Below are positions 17,243 to 25,459 of a DNA stretch of 64,000 nt, in pieces. The position numbers were made by a program, and so were the translations under genes. Numbering within the stretch: position 1 is the stretch's first letter; every line of letters begins with the position of its first letter. The stretch spans positions 62,001-126,000 of the forward strand of contig NZ_CANLAG010000005.1 in NCBI RefSeq assembly GCF_947488715.1, in the 5' to 3' direction. Source of the DNA: an uncultured Tateyamaria sp. (lineage in GTDB: Bacteria > Pseudomonadota > Alphaproteobacteria > Rhodobacterales > Rhodobacteraceae). The notes under the pieces are model-generated. The model saw only the letters and a program-made list of their open reading frames with translations. It was not told where the DNA came from and did not search any database.

Positions 17243-17962
17243 ATGGCCAGAACACCGATCTGGAAATCCATCGCGGCAACGCTCTCGGGCGAAATTGCCG
17301 ACGGCCGCTACCAGCCGGGGGACAAACTCCCGACCGAGGCGCAACTGGCCGCGCGCTTTGGCGTGAACCGCCACACCGTGCGCCACGCGCTGTCCGCACT
17401 GGTCACCGACGGTACGGTCCACACCCGGCGCGGCGCGGGTGCCTTTGTGGCGCAAACACCCACCGACTACCCCATCGGCAAACGCGTGCGGTTTCACCAG
17501 AATGTCGCCGCCGCAGGCCGCCGCCCGACCAAGGACGTGCGCGCCATCGAAACACGACAATCCAACGCTGCCGAAGCCGAGGCACTGGGCCTGCAGGCAC
17601 ACACGCTGGTGCATGTCTGTGACGGGCTCAGCCTCGCCGACGGGCAACCCATTGCGATCTTTCAGTCGATCTTTCCGGCGCAACAGTTCCCCGATCTGCC
17701 CGCCGCCCTCACCGCTTCGGGGTCGGTCACGCAGGCGCTGGCTGTCTCGGGGGTGCCCGACTACACCCGCGCCTGGACCCGCCTGACGGCCAAGGCCGCC
17801 ACCGCAACCCAAGCCCTGCACCTGCGCATCCCCGAGGGCGCGCCGATCCTGCGCAGCGTCGGCGTCAACGTCGATCCCTCCGGCACACCGGTGGAATATG
17901 GCCGCACATGGTTTGCGGGCGACCGGGTGACGCTGACCCTGGGCGACGGCATCCCGGAATAG
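17243..17962 (+). CDS. phnF: phosphonate-operon regulator PhnF (GntR/HutC family)
   Basis: A 239-residue transcription factor. Residues 1-70 are a GntR winged helix with the pattern LPTEAQLAARFGVNRHTVRHALSALVTDG, and residues about 85-239 are a UTRA ligand-binding domain with the end VEYGRTWFAGDRVTLTLG. The phosphonate-cluster position, divergent from phnG, identifies it as PhnF, generally a repressor that responds to a pathway metabolite or phosphate status. The start is preceded by a purine-rich stretch. A second phnM gene follows on the same strand after about 100 bp. Confidence 0.92.
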   Translation: MARTPIWKSIAATLSGEIADGRYQPGDKLPTEAQLAARFGVNRHTVRHALSALVTDGTVHTRRGAGAFVAQTPTDYPIGKRVRFHQNVAAAGRRPTKDVRAIETRQSNAAEAEALGLQAHTLVHVCDGLSLADGQPIAIFQSIFPAQQFPDLPAALTASGSVTQALAVSGVPDYTRAWTRLTAKAATATQALHLRIPEGAPILRSVGVNVDPSGTPVEYGRTWFAGDRVTLTLGDGIPE

Positions 17963-17980
17963 AGCGGACCGGGGGCGTCA

Positions 17981-17998
17981 CTGTCACGTCACCGACAT
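17981..17998 (+). promoter_or_regulatory. candidate Pho box upstream of the second phnM
   Basis: CTGTCAC-GTCA-CCGACAT is two 7-mers 4 bp apart and matches the PhoB consensus of CTGTCAT direct repeats with two mismatches in the second half. It lies 66 bp before the phnM start, a suitable distance for activation under phosphate limitation. It was judged by eye only. Confidence 0.4.
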
Positions 17999-18063
17999 AT
18001 CCACAGGCTAAGGCTGGCGCAGTTTCAACACCCGTGTCCCGCCCTTTACCTCCGAGCATCACC

Positions 18064-19245
18064 ATGCCCCAGCACCTTCCCGCCCTGCGCCTGACCGGTG
18101 CCACCGTCCTGACAGACCGCTCAATGGTTGACCAACCGCTCGCCGTCGAAAACGGCCAGATCGTCGACCACGCAGTCCCCGAACTGGATCTGACCGGCTA
18201 TCTGGTGATGCCGGGCATCATCGACCTGCACGGCGACGCCTTTGAACACCACATGGCCCCGCGGCCAACCGCACCGTTCCCCCTGCGCACTGGGCTGGTC
18301 GGCACGGACCGCGATGCGGCGGCCAACGGCGTGACAACCGCATGGATGGCCCAAAGCTGGAGCTGGGAAGGCGGGCACCGTGGCCCCGACTATGCCGAGG
18401 CTTTCATGGCCGCACACGCGGCCTATGCGCCTTTCATGCAGACGGACCTGCGCATCCAGATCCGCTGCGAAACGCACACCATGGACACGCAGGACCGACT
18501 GCTGGCCGCGATCGAGACCTATGGCATCGACTACGTGATCTTTAACAATCACCTCGACGAGGCGCTGGCTCTGTCCAAGGCCAAACCCGAAGACATCATG
18601 CTGTGGGCCAAAAAGGCAGGTCGCACGCCCGAGGAACATATGGCGCTGGTCCACGCGGCCAAGGCACGGGATGCCGATGTTCCACGCTATCTGTGCAACC
18701 TCGCGCACGCCTTTGACAGCGCCGGTGTGACCTATGGAAGTCACGATGACCCCGACGGGGCGACCCGCGAACGCTTTTCCATGATCGGTGCGCATGTGTG
18801 CGAGTTTCCAACCGGCATGGGTGCCGCGGTCGTGGCGCGGACTTGGAATGACCCGGTGCTGATGGGGGCACCCAACGTGGTGCGCGGCGGCAGCCAATCC
18901 GGCAACATCGCCGCCACTGACCTGATCGCCCAGGACGCCTGCGACGCGCTGGTGTCGGACTATTACTACCCCGCCTTGGCACAGGCGGCCTTTGCCCTGT
19001 CCGACAGCGGATTGCGCAGCCTGCCTGATGCCTGGGCAATGATCTCGTCCGAACCTGCACGGGTTGCGGGCCTGTCGGATCGTGGCAGCCTGACGCCGGG
19101 CCAACGTGCCGACCTGACCGTGATCCACGCAGACACCCGCCAGATCGAAGCAACAATGGCAGGCGGACGCTGGACCCACCTGTGCGGTGAGGTCGCCAAC
19201 CGCGTGATGCGCATGCCGCGCGGCTTCTCCGTCGCCGCCGAGTAG
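18064..19245 (+). CDS. phnM: PhnM-family diphosphatase (copy 2)
   Basis: A 393-residue amidohydrolase of the PhnM family, clearly different from copy 1. It has VMPGIIDLHGDAFEHHMAPRP at the metal site, an RCETHTM segment, SHDDPDGATRE, and a MGAPNVVRGGSQSGNIAATDL block followed by ALVSDYYYPAL. The central part (AMAQSWSWEGGHRGPDYAEAF region) is diverged from copy 1, which may mean a different substrate range or regulation. The ATG at 18064 was chosen because upstream sequence overlaps phnF and carries a candidate Pho box. It probably forms a unit with phnF or has its own promoter. Confidence 0.9.
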   Translation: MPQHLPALRLTGATVLTDRSMVDQPLAVENGQIVDHAVPELDLTGYLVMPGIIDLHGDAFEHHMAPRPTAPFPLRTGLVGTDRDAAANGVTTAWMAQSWSWEGGHRGPDYAEAFMAAHAAYAPFMQTDLRIQIRCETHTMDTQDRLLAAIETYGIDYVIFNNHLDEALALSKAKPEDIMLWAKKAGRTPEEHMALVHAAKARDADVPRYLCNLAHAFDSAGVTYGSHDDPDGATRERFSMIGAHVCEFPTGMGAAVVARTWNDPVLMGAPNVVRGGSQSGNIAATDLIAQDACDALVSDYYYPALAQAAFALSDSGLRSLPDAWAMISSEPARVAGLSDRGSLTPGQRADLTVIHADTRQIEATMAGGRWTHLCGEVANRVMRMPRGFSVAAE

Positions 19246-19265
19246 GCGCTCGCAAACTGTTTCCA

Positions 19266-19318
19266 GCGCATTGCTTCGCAATGCGCGTCGCCCCGGCAGA
19301 GTATCCGCGTCAGCGGAT
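19266..19318. repeat. two consecutive hairpins after phnM copy 2
   Basis: A 9-bp perfect stem GCGCATTGC-TTC-GCAATGCGC (19266-19286) is followed by ATCCGC-GTCA-GCGGAT (19303-19318). Neither has a U-tract. They may mark the transcript end, or be short dispersed palindromes of the kind found between genes in this lineage. A similar CGCGCAGCGATGCGCG element lies near 29326. Confidence 0.4.
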
Positions 19319-19361
19319 GCGCGAGAGGGGCCAGCGGCAATCTAGTGCGGAACAGGAAGGT

Positions 19362-19391
19362 CTGGTGCTGTGAGAGAGGATTGAACTCTCG
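19362..19391 (-). repeat. duplicate of the tRNA-Thr 3' end (att-like)
   Basis: This 30-bp stretch is identical to 19476-19505, the 3' part of the tRNA-Thr gene (T-arm 3' half, acceptor strand and CCA). The copies are 114 bp apart, in the same orientation. A duplicated tRNA 3' end is the usual mark of site-specific integration or of its excision. No integrase is present between or near the copies, so this would be a relic. Confidence 0.65.
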
Positions 19392-19476
19392 CACGCAGCG
19401 TATCCTGCAAGGATGCGCGTACGTCGAGACCGACCAGATCGACTTGGCCCAACATTGCTGCGGGTAGAGAGACGGC

Positions 19477-19551
19477 TGGTGCTGTGAGAGAGGATTGAAC
19501 TCTCGACCTCACCCTTACCAAGGGTGTGCTCTACCACTGAGCTACCACAGC
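19477..19551 (-). tRNA. tRNA-Thr (anticodon GGT)
   Basis: Read on the minus strand, a full cloverleaf is present: acceptor GCTGTGG/TCACAGC (one G-T pair), a D-arm with GCTC-AGTGGTA-GAGC, an anticodon stem CACCC/GGGTG with loop TTGGTAA (anticodon GGT, genomic 19517-19519), and a T-arm GAGAG-TTCAATC-CTCTC. The 3' CCA is encoded. Length is 75 nt with CCA. Its 3' half is repeated 114 bp away. Confidence 0.95.
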
Positions 19552-19635
19552 GCCGTGGCCGGGTGATTAGACGTAATCGCCCCCCCACGCAACCCCATTC
19601 TGGACGCCCAATCGCCCCTGCGATAGAGAAGGCGC

Positions 19636-19797
19636 ATGGCAGATAAATCCGCACCCAAACCCAAGGCCAATTCTGACCGCGACGCACGCCTCAAGGCGGC
19701 GCTCAAGGCGAACATGGCCAAGCGTAAGGCACAGGCCCGCGCACGGTCGGAAACGGGCACGGCAAGCGGGACACCCAAGGAGCAGAACGATGGATAG
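19636..19797 (+). CDS. small basic protein overlapping the murA start
   Basis: A 53-residue, Lys/Arg/Ala-rich protein (start [10 protein letters not shown], core [20 protein letters not shown], then a polar tail). It has no signal peptide or membrane segment and would form one amphipathic basic helix. Its stop lies inside the beginning of murA (overlap of 8 bp, in another frame), so the two are probably co-translated. The function is unknown; nucleic-acid or ribosome binding is only suggested by composition. Codon use is ordinary for the region and a GAGAAGG ribosome-binding site precedes the ATG. Confidence 0.7.
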   Translation: MADKSAPKPKANSDRDARLKAALKANMAKRKAQARARSETGTASGTPKEQNDG

Positions 19798-21061
19798 TAT
19801 TTTGGTGCGTGGCGGCAACGCTCTGAACGGGCAGATCCCGATTGCGGGGGCCAAAAACGCGTGCCTGACGCTGATGCCCGCGACCCTGCTCAGCGACGAG
19901 CCGCTGACGCTGACCAACGCGCCACGCCTTTCTGACATCCGCACCATGACGCAACTGCTGCAATCGCTGGGCGCCGAGGTCACGTCGATGCAGGACGGTC
20001 AGGTGCTGGCCATGTCCTGCCACGGCGACATTAACACCCGCGCCGAATATGACATCGTGCGCAAGATGCGCGCCTCCAACCTCGTGCTGGGGCCTTTGTT
20101 GGCGCGCGAAGGCCGGGCCGAGGTGTCGCTGCCCGGTGGCTGCGCCATTGGCGCGCGGCCCATGGACATCCACACCGATGGCCTCGCCAAAATGGGTGCA
20201 GAGATCGACCTGCGCGACGGCTACCTGCATGCCAAGGCGGACGGCGGCAAACTCAAGGGCGCGGTGATCGACTTCCCCTTTGCCTCTGTTGGAGCCACTG
20301 AAAACATCCTGATGGCGGCGACGCTGGCCAAGGGCACCACCGTCATCAACAACGCAGCCCGCGAGCCTGAGATCGTGGACCTCGCCAACTGCCTGCGCGC
20401 AATGGGCGCACAGATCGACGGCGACGGCACGTCCTCGATCACCATCCAGGGCGTCGACCGCCTGCACGGGGCCACACACCGCGTCGTCACCGACCGGATC
20501 GAACTGGGCACCTACATGCTGGCCCCCGCCATCTGCGGCGGTGAGGTCGAGCTGCTGGGCGGGCGCATCGACCTGGTCGGCGCGTTCTGCGAGAAACTGG
20601 ACGCGGCCGGCATCTCGGTCGAGGAAACGGACAAAGGCCTCAAGGTCGCGCGCAAGAACGGGCGCATCCAGGCCGTGGACGTGACCACCGAACCCTTCCC
20701 CGGCTTTCCCACGGACCTACAGGCACAGATGATGGCGCTCCTGTGCACCGCCGAAGGCACCTCCGTGCTCGAAGAGAAGATCTTTGAAAACCGCTTCATG
20801 CATGCGCCCGAACTGGTGCGCATGGGCGCGGATATTGACGTGCATGGCGGCACCGCCACGGTCAAGGGCGTCGAACGGCTCAAGGGCGCGCCGGTCATGG
20901 CGACCGACCTGCGCGCCAGCGTCAGCCTGATCCTCGCCGGTCTCGCAGCCGAGGGCGAAACGCGGGTCGCCCGCGTCTACCACCTCGACCGCGGCTATGA
21001 ACACGTGGTGCGCAAATTCTCCGGCGTGGGTGCGCATATCGAACGGGTGGCAGGCGAATGA
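19790..21061 (+). CDS. murA: UDP-N-acetylglucosamine 1-carboxyvinyltransferase MurA
   Basis: A 423-residue cytoplasmic enzyme that transfers enolpyruvate from PEP to UDP-GlcNAc, the first committed step of peptidoglycan synthesis. Visible are the N-terminal GAKNACL motif (Lys22-Asn23), the catalytic loop with Cys118 ([10 protein letters not shown], the fosfomycin-sensitive cysteine), and the C-terminal [15 protein letters not shown] and HLDRGYEH motifs. Full length. It is coupled to the 53-aa gene upstream and to the DUF2948 gene downstream (ATGA overlap). Confidence 0.97.
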   Translation: MDSILVRGGNALNGQIPIAGAKNACLTLMPATLLSDEPLTLTNAPRLSDIRTMTQLLQSLGAEVTSMQDGQVLAMSCHGDINTRAEYDIVRKMRASNLVLGPLLAREGRAEVSLPGGCAIGARPMDIHTDGLAKMGAEIDLRDGYLHAKADGGKLKGAVIDFPFASVGATENILMAATLAKGTTVINNAAREPEIVDLANCLRAMGAQIDGDGTSSITIQGVDRLHGATHRVVTDRIELGTYMLAPAICGGEVELLGGRIDLVGAFCEKLDAAGISVEETDKGLKVARKNGRIQAVDVTTEPFPGFPTDLQAQMMALLCTAEGTSVLEEKIFENRFMHAPELVRMGADIDVHGGTATVKGVERLKGAPVMATDLRASVSLILAGLAAEGETRVARVYHLDRGYEHVVRKFSGVGAHIERVAGE

Positions 21062-21528
21062 CAGACGACGCACGGTTCGAAGACGGACGCGAATCCCCCC
21101 TCAACCTCGGCGCGCTGGACGTCGAAGACCTCAAGGTCCTGTCGTCGCTGGCACAGGACGCGGTGTTTCCGATCACCGAAATGCAATGGGACAGCAAGGC
21201 CCGCCGCTTTGGCCTGCTGCTCAACCGCTTCCGCTGGGAGGATGCGGGCAAGGCGCGCCACGCGCCCGAACGGGTACAATCCGTGCTGGCCTTTGACCAC
21301 GTGTTGCGCGTGGCGAGCCAAGGCATCGACCGCAGCGACACCGACATGATCCTGTCGCTCTTGACCGTCGAATTCGAACCGGGTGCGGACGGCGCGGGCG
21401 ACATCCTGCTGACACTGGCAGGCGACGGGGCGATCCGCCTGTCCGTCGAGACCATCGAGGCCACGCTCAAGGACGTCACGCGCCCCTATATCGCGCCGTC
21501 GAAATCCGTCCCCAAACACGATGACTGA
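21058..21528 (+). CDS. DUF2948-family protein
   Basis: A 156-residue soluble alphaproteobacterial protein of unknown function. It carries the family blocks [37 protein letters not shown] and a C-terminal [19 protein letters not shown]. It is usually found between murA and hisD in Rhodobacterales, as here. The start overlaps the murA stop (ATGA), and its 3' end overlaps the following GNAT gene by 8 bp, so it is part of a coupled operon. Confidence 0.88.
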   Translation: MTDDARFEDGRESPLNLGALDVEDLKVLSSLAQDAVFPITEMQWDSKARRFGLLLNRFRWEDAGKARHAPERVQSVLAFDHVLRVASQGIDRSDTDMILSLLTVEFEPGADGAGDILLTLAGDGAIRLSVETIEATLKDVTRPYIAPSKSVPKHDD

Positions 21529-22027
21529 CACCACCATCCGCGCCGCCACCGAACGTGATGTCGACGCATGGCGCGCCCTGCGCATGGATGGGATCATTCG
21601 CCACCCCCAGGCCTTCATCGTCTCCGCCGAAGAGGCGGCAGCCGTCCCGGTGGAGGAAGACGCCGCAAGGCTCCGCTCCGGCGGGCGTTTCATGGCGTTC
21701 ATGGATGACACCGCCGTGGGCCTCATCGGTCTCAACCGCAACACCATGCCGCGCAGCCGCCACCGCGGCGAAATCGGCCCGCTCTATGTTGCACCGCAGG
21801 CGCGCGGGCAGGGGGTGGCCGACGCACTGCTGACCGCTGCCATGGAGGCTGGCCGCGCCATAGGCGTCTGGCAGATTGAACTGTCGGTCTATGTCAAAAA
21901 CCGCCGCGCCATCGCGCTCTACGAACGCCACGGCTTTGCCCTGACCGGCAAAATCCCCAATGCCCTGCTGGGCGCAGAGGGTTTCGAGGACGATCTGCTG
22001 ATGATCCGCATCTTTGATCGCACCTGA
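21521..22027 (+). CDS. GNAT-family N-acetyltransferase
   Basis: A 168-residue acetyltransferase. The acetyl-CoA-binding motif A is clear in IGPLYVAPQARGQGVADALLTAAMEAG (about residues 86-112; the pattern R-G-x-G-x-A), followed by motif B VYVKNRRAIALYERHGF. The acceptor is unknown; the layout resembles amino-acid or protein-N-terminal acetyltransferases. It overlaps the DUF2948 gene. Confidence 0.88.
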   Translation: MTDTTIRAATERDVDAWRALRMDGIIRHPQAFIVSAEEAAAVPVEEDAARLRSGGRFMAFMDDTAVGLIGLNRNTMPRSRHRGEIGPLYVAPQARGQGVADALLTAAMEAGRAIGVWQIELSVYVKNRRAIALYERHGFALTGKIPNALLGAEGFEDDLLMIRIFDRT

Positions 22028-22088
22028 ACCCGCACCTTGAGACTGCCCCACCGGCCCGCTATGTCCCGCCGGGAACGGAGAAATGCCC

Positions 22089-23393
22089 ATGCCCCAGTTT
22101 CTTGACCACAGCGACCCGGATTTCGAGACGCAGTTCACCACCCTGCTGAACGCCAAGCGCGAGGACAGCCCGGACGTGGACGCCATCGTGGCCGAGATCA
22201 TCGGTGATGTGCGCAACCGCGGCGACGCCGCCGTGATCGCGCTGACCGAACGGTTTGACCGCATCGCGCTGACACCCGACACCCTGCGCATCAGCGCGGA
22301 CGAGGTGGCGCAGGCCGTGGCCCAAGTGGACGCCGCCGACCGGTCCGCGCTTGAGCTTGCCGCAGAACGCATCCGCGCCTACCACGCCCGCCAGATGCCC
22401 GACGATGCGCAATGGACGGACGACGCGGGCGCCACGCTGGGCTGGCGCTGGACGCCGGTCTCGGCGGCGGGGCTCTATGTGCCGGGGGGGCTGGCGAGCT
22501 ACCCGTCCTCGGTGCTGATGAACGCGATCCCGGCCAAAGTTGCAGGGGTGGGGCGGCTCGCCATCACCGTGCCGACGCCCGACGGGGTGATCAACCCGCT
22601 GGTCCTGCTGGCCGCGCAGATCGCAGGCGTGGACGAAATCTACCGCATCGGCGGGGCGCAAGCGATTGCGGCGCTGGCTTACGGCACCGACACAATTGCG
22701 CCGGTGGACAAGATCACCGGCCCTGGCAACGCCTTTGTCGCCGCCGCCAAGCGGCGTGTGTTCGGCAAGGTCGGCATCGACATGATCGCAGGGCCTTCGG
22801 AAATCCTCGTGATCGCCGATGGCGACAACGACCCCGACTGGATCGCCCTCGACCTGCTCAGCCAGGCGGAACACGATGAAAGCGCGCAATCGCTGCTGAT
22901 CACCACGGATGCAGGCTTTGGCCGCGCGGTGGCGGATGCGGTGAACGCCCGGCTCGAAACGCTGGAACGGCGCGCGATTGCCGGGGCCAGCTGGCGCGAC
23001 TATGGCGCGATCATCACCGTGCCGGACCTTGCCACCGCCGCCACGCTGTCCGACCGCATCGCCCCCGAACACCTCGAGCTGTGCGTGGCCGACCCCGCGG
23101 CCCTGTCCGACCAGATCACACACGCAGGTGCGATTTTCCTGGGCCAATGGACGCCCGAAGCCATCGGCGACTATATCGGCGGGCCGAACCACGTGCTGCC
23201 CACGGCGCGGTCGGCGCGGTTCTCTTCGGGCCTGTCGGTGATGGATTTTGTCAAACGCACGACGCTGGCCCAGATGACGCCTGATGCCCTGCGCGCCATT
23301 GGTCCGGGGGCCGAACGTCTCGCTGCCTCCGAGAGCCTCGAGGCGCACGGCCTGTCTGTCACCGCCCGCCTGCGCAAACTCAACGACCGTTGA
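22089..23393 (+). CDS. hisD: histidinol dehydrogenase HisD
   Basis: A 434-residue enzyme catalysing the last two oxidations of histidine synthesis. Motifs are VPGGLASYPSSVLMNAIPAKVAGV, GGAQAIAALAYGTDTI, DKITGPGNAFVAAAKR, GPSEILVIAD and a LSQAEHDESAQS zinc-site segment (Gln-Ala-Glu-His). The C-terminal GPNHVLPT-x3-ARFSSGLSVMDF region is also present. An ATG six bases upstream (22083) is the alternative start. GGAG precedes both. It is followed by a UPF0262 gene, the usual order in this family. Confidence 0.96.
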   Translation: MPQFLDHSDPDFETQFTTLLNAKREDSPDVDAIVAEIIGDVRNRGDAAVIALTERFDRIALTPDTLRISADEVAQAVAQVDAADRSALELAAERIRAYHARQMPDDAQWTDDAGATLGWRWTPVSAAGLYVPGGLASYPSSVLMNAIPAKVAGVGRLAITVPTPDGVINPLVLLAAQIAGVDEIYRIGGAQAIAALAYGTDTIAPVDKITGPGNAFVAAAKRRVFGKVGIDMIAGPSEILVIADGDNDPDWIALDLLSQAEHDESAQSLLITTDAGFGRAVADAVNARLETLERRAIAGASWRDYGAIITVPDLATAATLSDRIAPEHLELCVADPAALSDQITHAGAIFLGQWTPEAIGDYIGGPNHVLPTARSARFSSGLSVMDFVKRTTLAQMTPDALRAIGPGAERLAASESLEAHGLSVTARLRKLNDR

Positions 23394-23486
23394 CGCGCGG
23401 GCATTGGGCGGCCTGCCATTGTGTTGCCCGCTCCGAGACCCTAATCATGGGTCAACCGAGACCGTTTGCCGAAAGCCCGCGTGACC

Positions 23487-23966
23487 ATGACCCGTATTGC
23501 CCGCATCACGCTGGATGATGCCAACCTGCCGCCCCCCACGCCAGAGATCGAACAAGAGCGCAAAGTCGCCATGTTCGACCTGCTGGAGGACAACACATTC
23601 GTGCTGCCCACCCGCGACGCACGCCCCGTGCCTGCGGGGCCCTATCACGTGGGCCTGTCGATCCGCGACAAACGGCTGGTGTTCGACGTGCAGACCGAGG
23701 CCGAGGAAAAGGCCGCCGAATTCCACCTGTCGCTTGGTCCCTTCCGGCAGGTGGTCAAGGACTACTTCCAGATCTGCGAAAGCTATTTCGAGGCGGTCAA
23801 GAAACTGCCCCCCAGCCAGATCGAAACCATCGACATGGCCCGCCGCGGCATCCACAACGAAGGCAGCCGCGTGCTGCAAGAGCGTCTCGAAGGCAAGGCC
23901 GAGGTCGACACCGATACCGCCCGGCGGCTCTTTACCCTGATCTGTGTCCTGCATTTTGGCGGATAA
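23487..23966 (+). CDS. UPF0262 family protein
   Basis: A 159-residue protein of the UPF0262 family, function unknown, conserved downstream of hisD in Rhodobacterales. The family blocks RIARITLDDANL, EIEQERKVAMFDLLEDNTF, GPYHVGLSIRDKRLVFDV and MARRGIHNEGSRVLQERLEGK are all visible. An upstream TTG (23466) would add seven residues, but the ATG at 23487 gives the family start. It runs directly into the following phosphatase gene with no gap. Confidence 0.9.
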   Translation: MTRIARITLDDANLPPPTPEIEQERKVAMFDLLEDNTFVLPTRDARPVPAGPYHVGLSIRDKRLVFDVQTEAEEKAAEFHLSLGPFRQVVKDYFQICESYFEAVKKLPPSQIETIDMARRGIHNEGSRVLQERLEGKAEVDTDTARRLFTLICVLHFGG

Positions 23967-24428
23967 ATGACGCTCCCCCTGCCGCAATCCGTGCTCTTTT
24001 GTTGCGACCACAATGCGGTCCGGTCCCCCATGGCCGAAGGGATCATGAAGAAATTCTACGGCACCGGCACATACGTCCAATCGGTGGGCGTCAAGAACGA
24101 CATGGAAATCGACGGCTTCTCCATCGCGGTGTGCCAGGAGATGGACGTGGAACTGTCGCGCCACCGCTCGCGCAGCTTTGACGAAATGGAGGACTGGGGC
24201 GACGACCTCAGCTCTTTCGACCTCGTGGTCGCCCTCAGCCCCGCCAGCCAGCGCCGTGCACTGGAACTGACGCGGTTCTACCACCTCGAAGTAGAATACT
24301 GGCCCATCCTCGACCCCACCGGCCTCGGTGAAACGCGCGAGGCCAAACTGGAAAGCTACCGCGCCGCCCGCGACCAGATCATCGCCCGCCTGACAGACCG
24401 CTGGGGCCCGGCCCAAGGAACCACATGA
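23967..24428 (+). CDS. low-molecular-weight protein tyrosine phosphatase-like protein
   Basis: A 153-residue phosphatase with the CX5R(S) P-loop at Cys13-Arg19 (CDHNAVRS), the hallmark of LMW-PTP and arsenate reductases. The general-acid Asp is probably in YWPILDPTGLG near the C-terminus. It may dephosphorylate proteins or small phosphoesters. The ATG directly follows the UPF0262 stop and the end overlaps the next gene by 4 bp. Confidence 0.88.
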   Translation: MTLPLPQSVLFCCDHNAVRSPMAEGIMKKFYGTGTYVQSVGVKNDMEIDGFSIAVCQEMDVELSRHRSRSFDEMEDWGDDLSSFDLVVALSPASQRRALELTRFYHLEVEYWPILDPTGLGETREAKLESYRAARDQIIARLTDRWGPAQGTT

Positions 24429-24820
24429 TGCACATCATTCAGCAGTATTTCGACGCGTTCAACGCCGGCGACACCGCCGCCATGCTGGACTGCCTGACCG
24501 ACGATGTGGCCCATCACGTGAACGAGGGGCAGATCCGCACCGGCAAGACGGCGTTCGAGGCGTTCTGCGCCCACATGACCCGCTGCTACAGCGAAACCCT
24601 GACCGACATGGTGATCCTGTCCCACCCGGACGGCGCCCGCGCCGCCGCCGAATACATGGTCAACGGCACCTACCTCGCCACCGATGACGGCCTGCCAGAG
24701 GCGCGGGGCCAGACCTACCGCCTGCCCGCAGGGTCGTTCTTTGATCTGTCGGGCGGCAAAATTGCCCGCGTCACCACCTACTACAACCTCGCCGACTGGG
24801 TGCGGCAAGTCTCTGCATGA
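24425..24820 (+). CDS. NTF2-like / SnoaL-fold protein
   Basis: A 131-residue single-domain protein with the NTF2-like fold: MMHIIQQYFDAFNAGDTAAMLDCLTDDVAHHVN at the start, then a strand-rich core (YMVNGTYLATDD) and a closing KIARVTTYYNLADW. Family members include isomerases and many small-molecule-binding proteins. No specific catalytic residue set can be assigned. It is coupled to its neighbours on both sides (ATGA overlaps). Confidence 0.85.
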   Translation: MMHIIQQYFDAFNAGDTAAMLDCLTDDVAHHVNEGQIRTGKTAFEAFCAHMTRCYSETLTDMVILSHPDGARAAAEYMVNGTYLATDDGLPEARGQTYRLPAGSFFDLSGGKIARVTTYYNLADWVRQVSA

Positions 24821-25398
24821 AGATCGAACCGCTGACCGGTGCCCGCCTCGGGGACTTGCTGGATGACGTGGCCCAACTGCGCATCGCCATCTTCCGCGAC
24901 TGGCCCTACCTCTACGACGGTGACGTGGCCTACGAACGGCGCTACCTTCAGGTCTACGAGGACAGCCCCCGCGCCATCGTCCTCGGTGCCTTCGACGGCG
25001 ACTGGCTGGTGGGCGCCGCAACAGGCACACCCATGTCCGAACATGCCGACGACTTTGCCGACGCCTTTGCGCAAAGCGACATGGACATCGCCAACACGTT
25101 CTACTGCGGAGAAAGCGTGCTGCTGCCCCGTTACCGTGGCCGCGGGATCGGTCACCGCTTCTTTGATGGCCGAGAGGCGTTTGCGCGCATGGGCGGGTTC
25201 AGCCACATCTGCTTTGCCTCCGTGGTCCGGCCCCAGGATCACCCCCTGCGCCCCAAGGACTACCGCCCGCTCGACGGGTTCTGGGAACGGCGCGGATACG
25301 AACGGATGCCCGGCGTCATAGCGCGTTTTCCGTGGAAAGACGTTGATCAACCGGGCGAAACCGTCAAACCGCTACAGTTCTGGTCCCGCGCCCTCTGA
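24817..25398 (+). CDS. GNAT-family acetyltransferase (second)
   Basis: A 193-residue acetyltransferase-like protein. The acetyl-CoA-binding region is CGESVLLPRYRGRGIGHRFFDGREAFARMG (about residues 89-118), with the R-G-x-G-I/V-G pattern. An N-terminal DWPYLYDGDVAYERRYLQVY block is typical of a subgroup annotated only as GNAT. It is the last gene of the plus-strand run from 19.6 kb. The acceptor is unknown. Confidence 0.87.
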   Translation: MKIEPLTGARLGDLLDDVAQLRIAIFRDWPYLYDGDVAYERRYLQVYEDSPRAIVLGAFDGDWLVGAATGTPMSEHADDFADAFAQSDMDIANTFYCGESVLLPRYRGRGIGHRFFDGREAFARMGGFSHICFASVVRPQDHPLRPKDYRPLDGFWERRGYERMPGVIARFPWKDVDQPGETVKPLQFWSRAL

Positions 25399-25459
25399 CA
25401 CTTTGGCACAACCACCCGAAACGCTCAGGCTCATTGCGCGCGTCAGGCATTGTTCTGCC

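Noticed and set aside
19266-19318. CRISPR-like repeats near tRNA-Thr.
   Set aside because: Hairpins differ from each other, there are no regular spacers and no cas genes.
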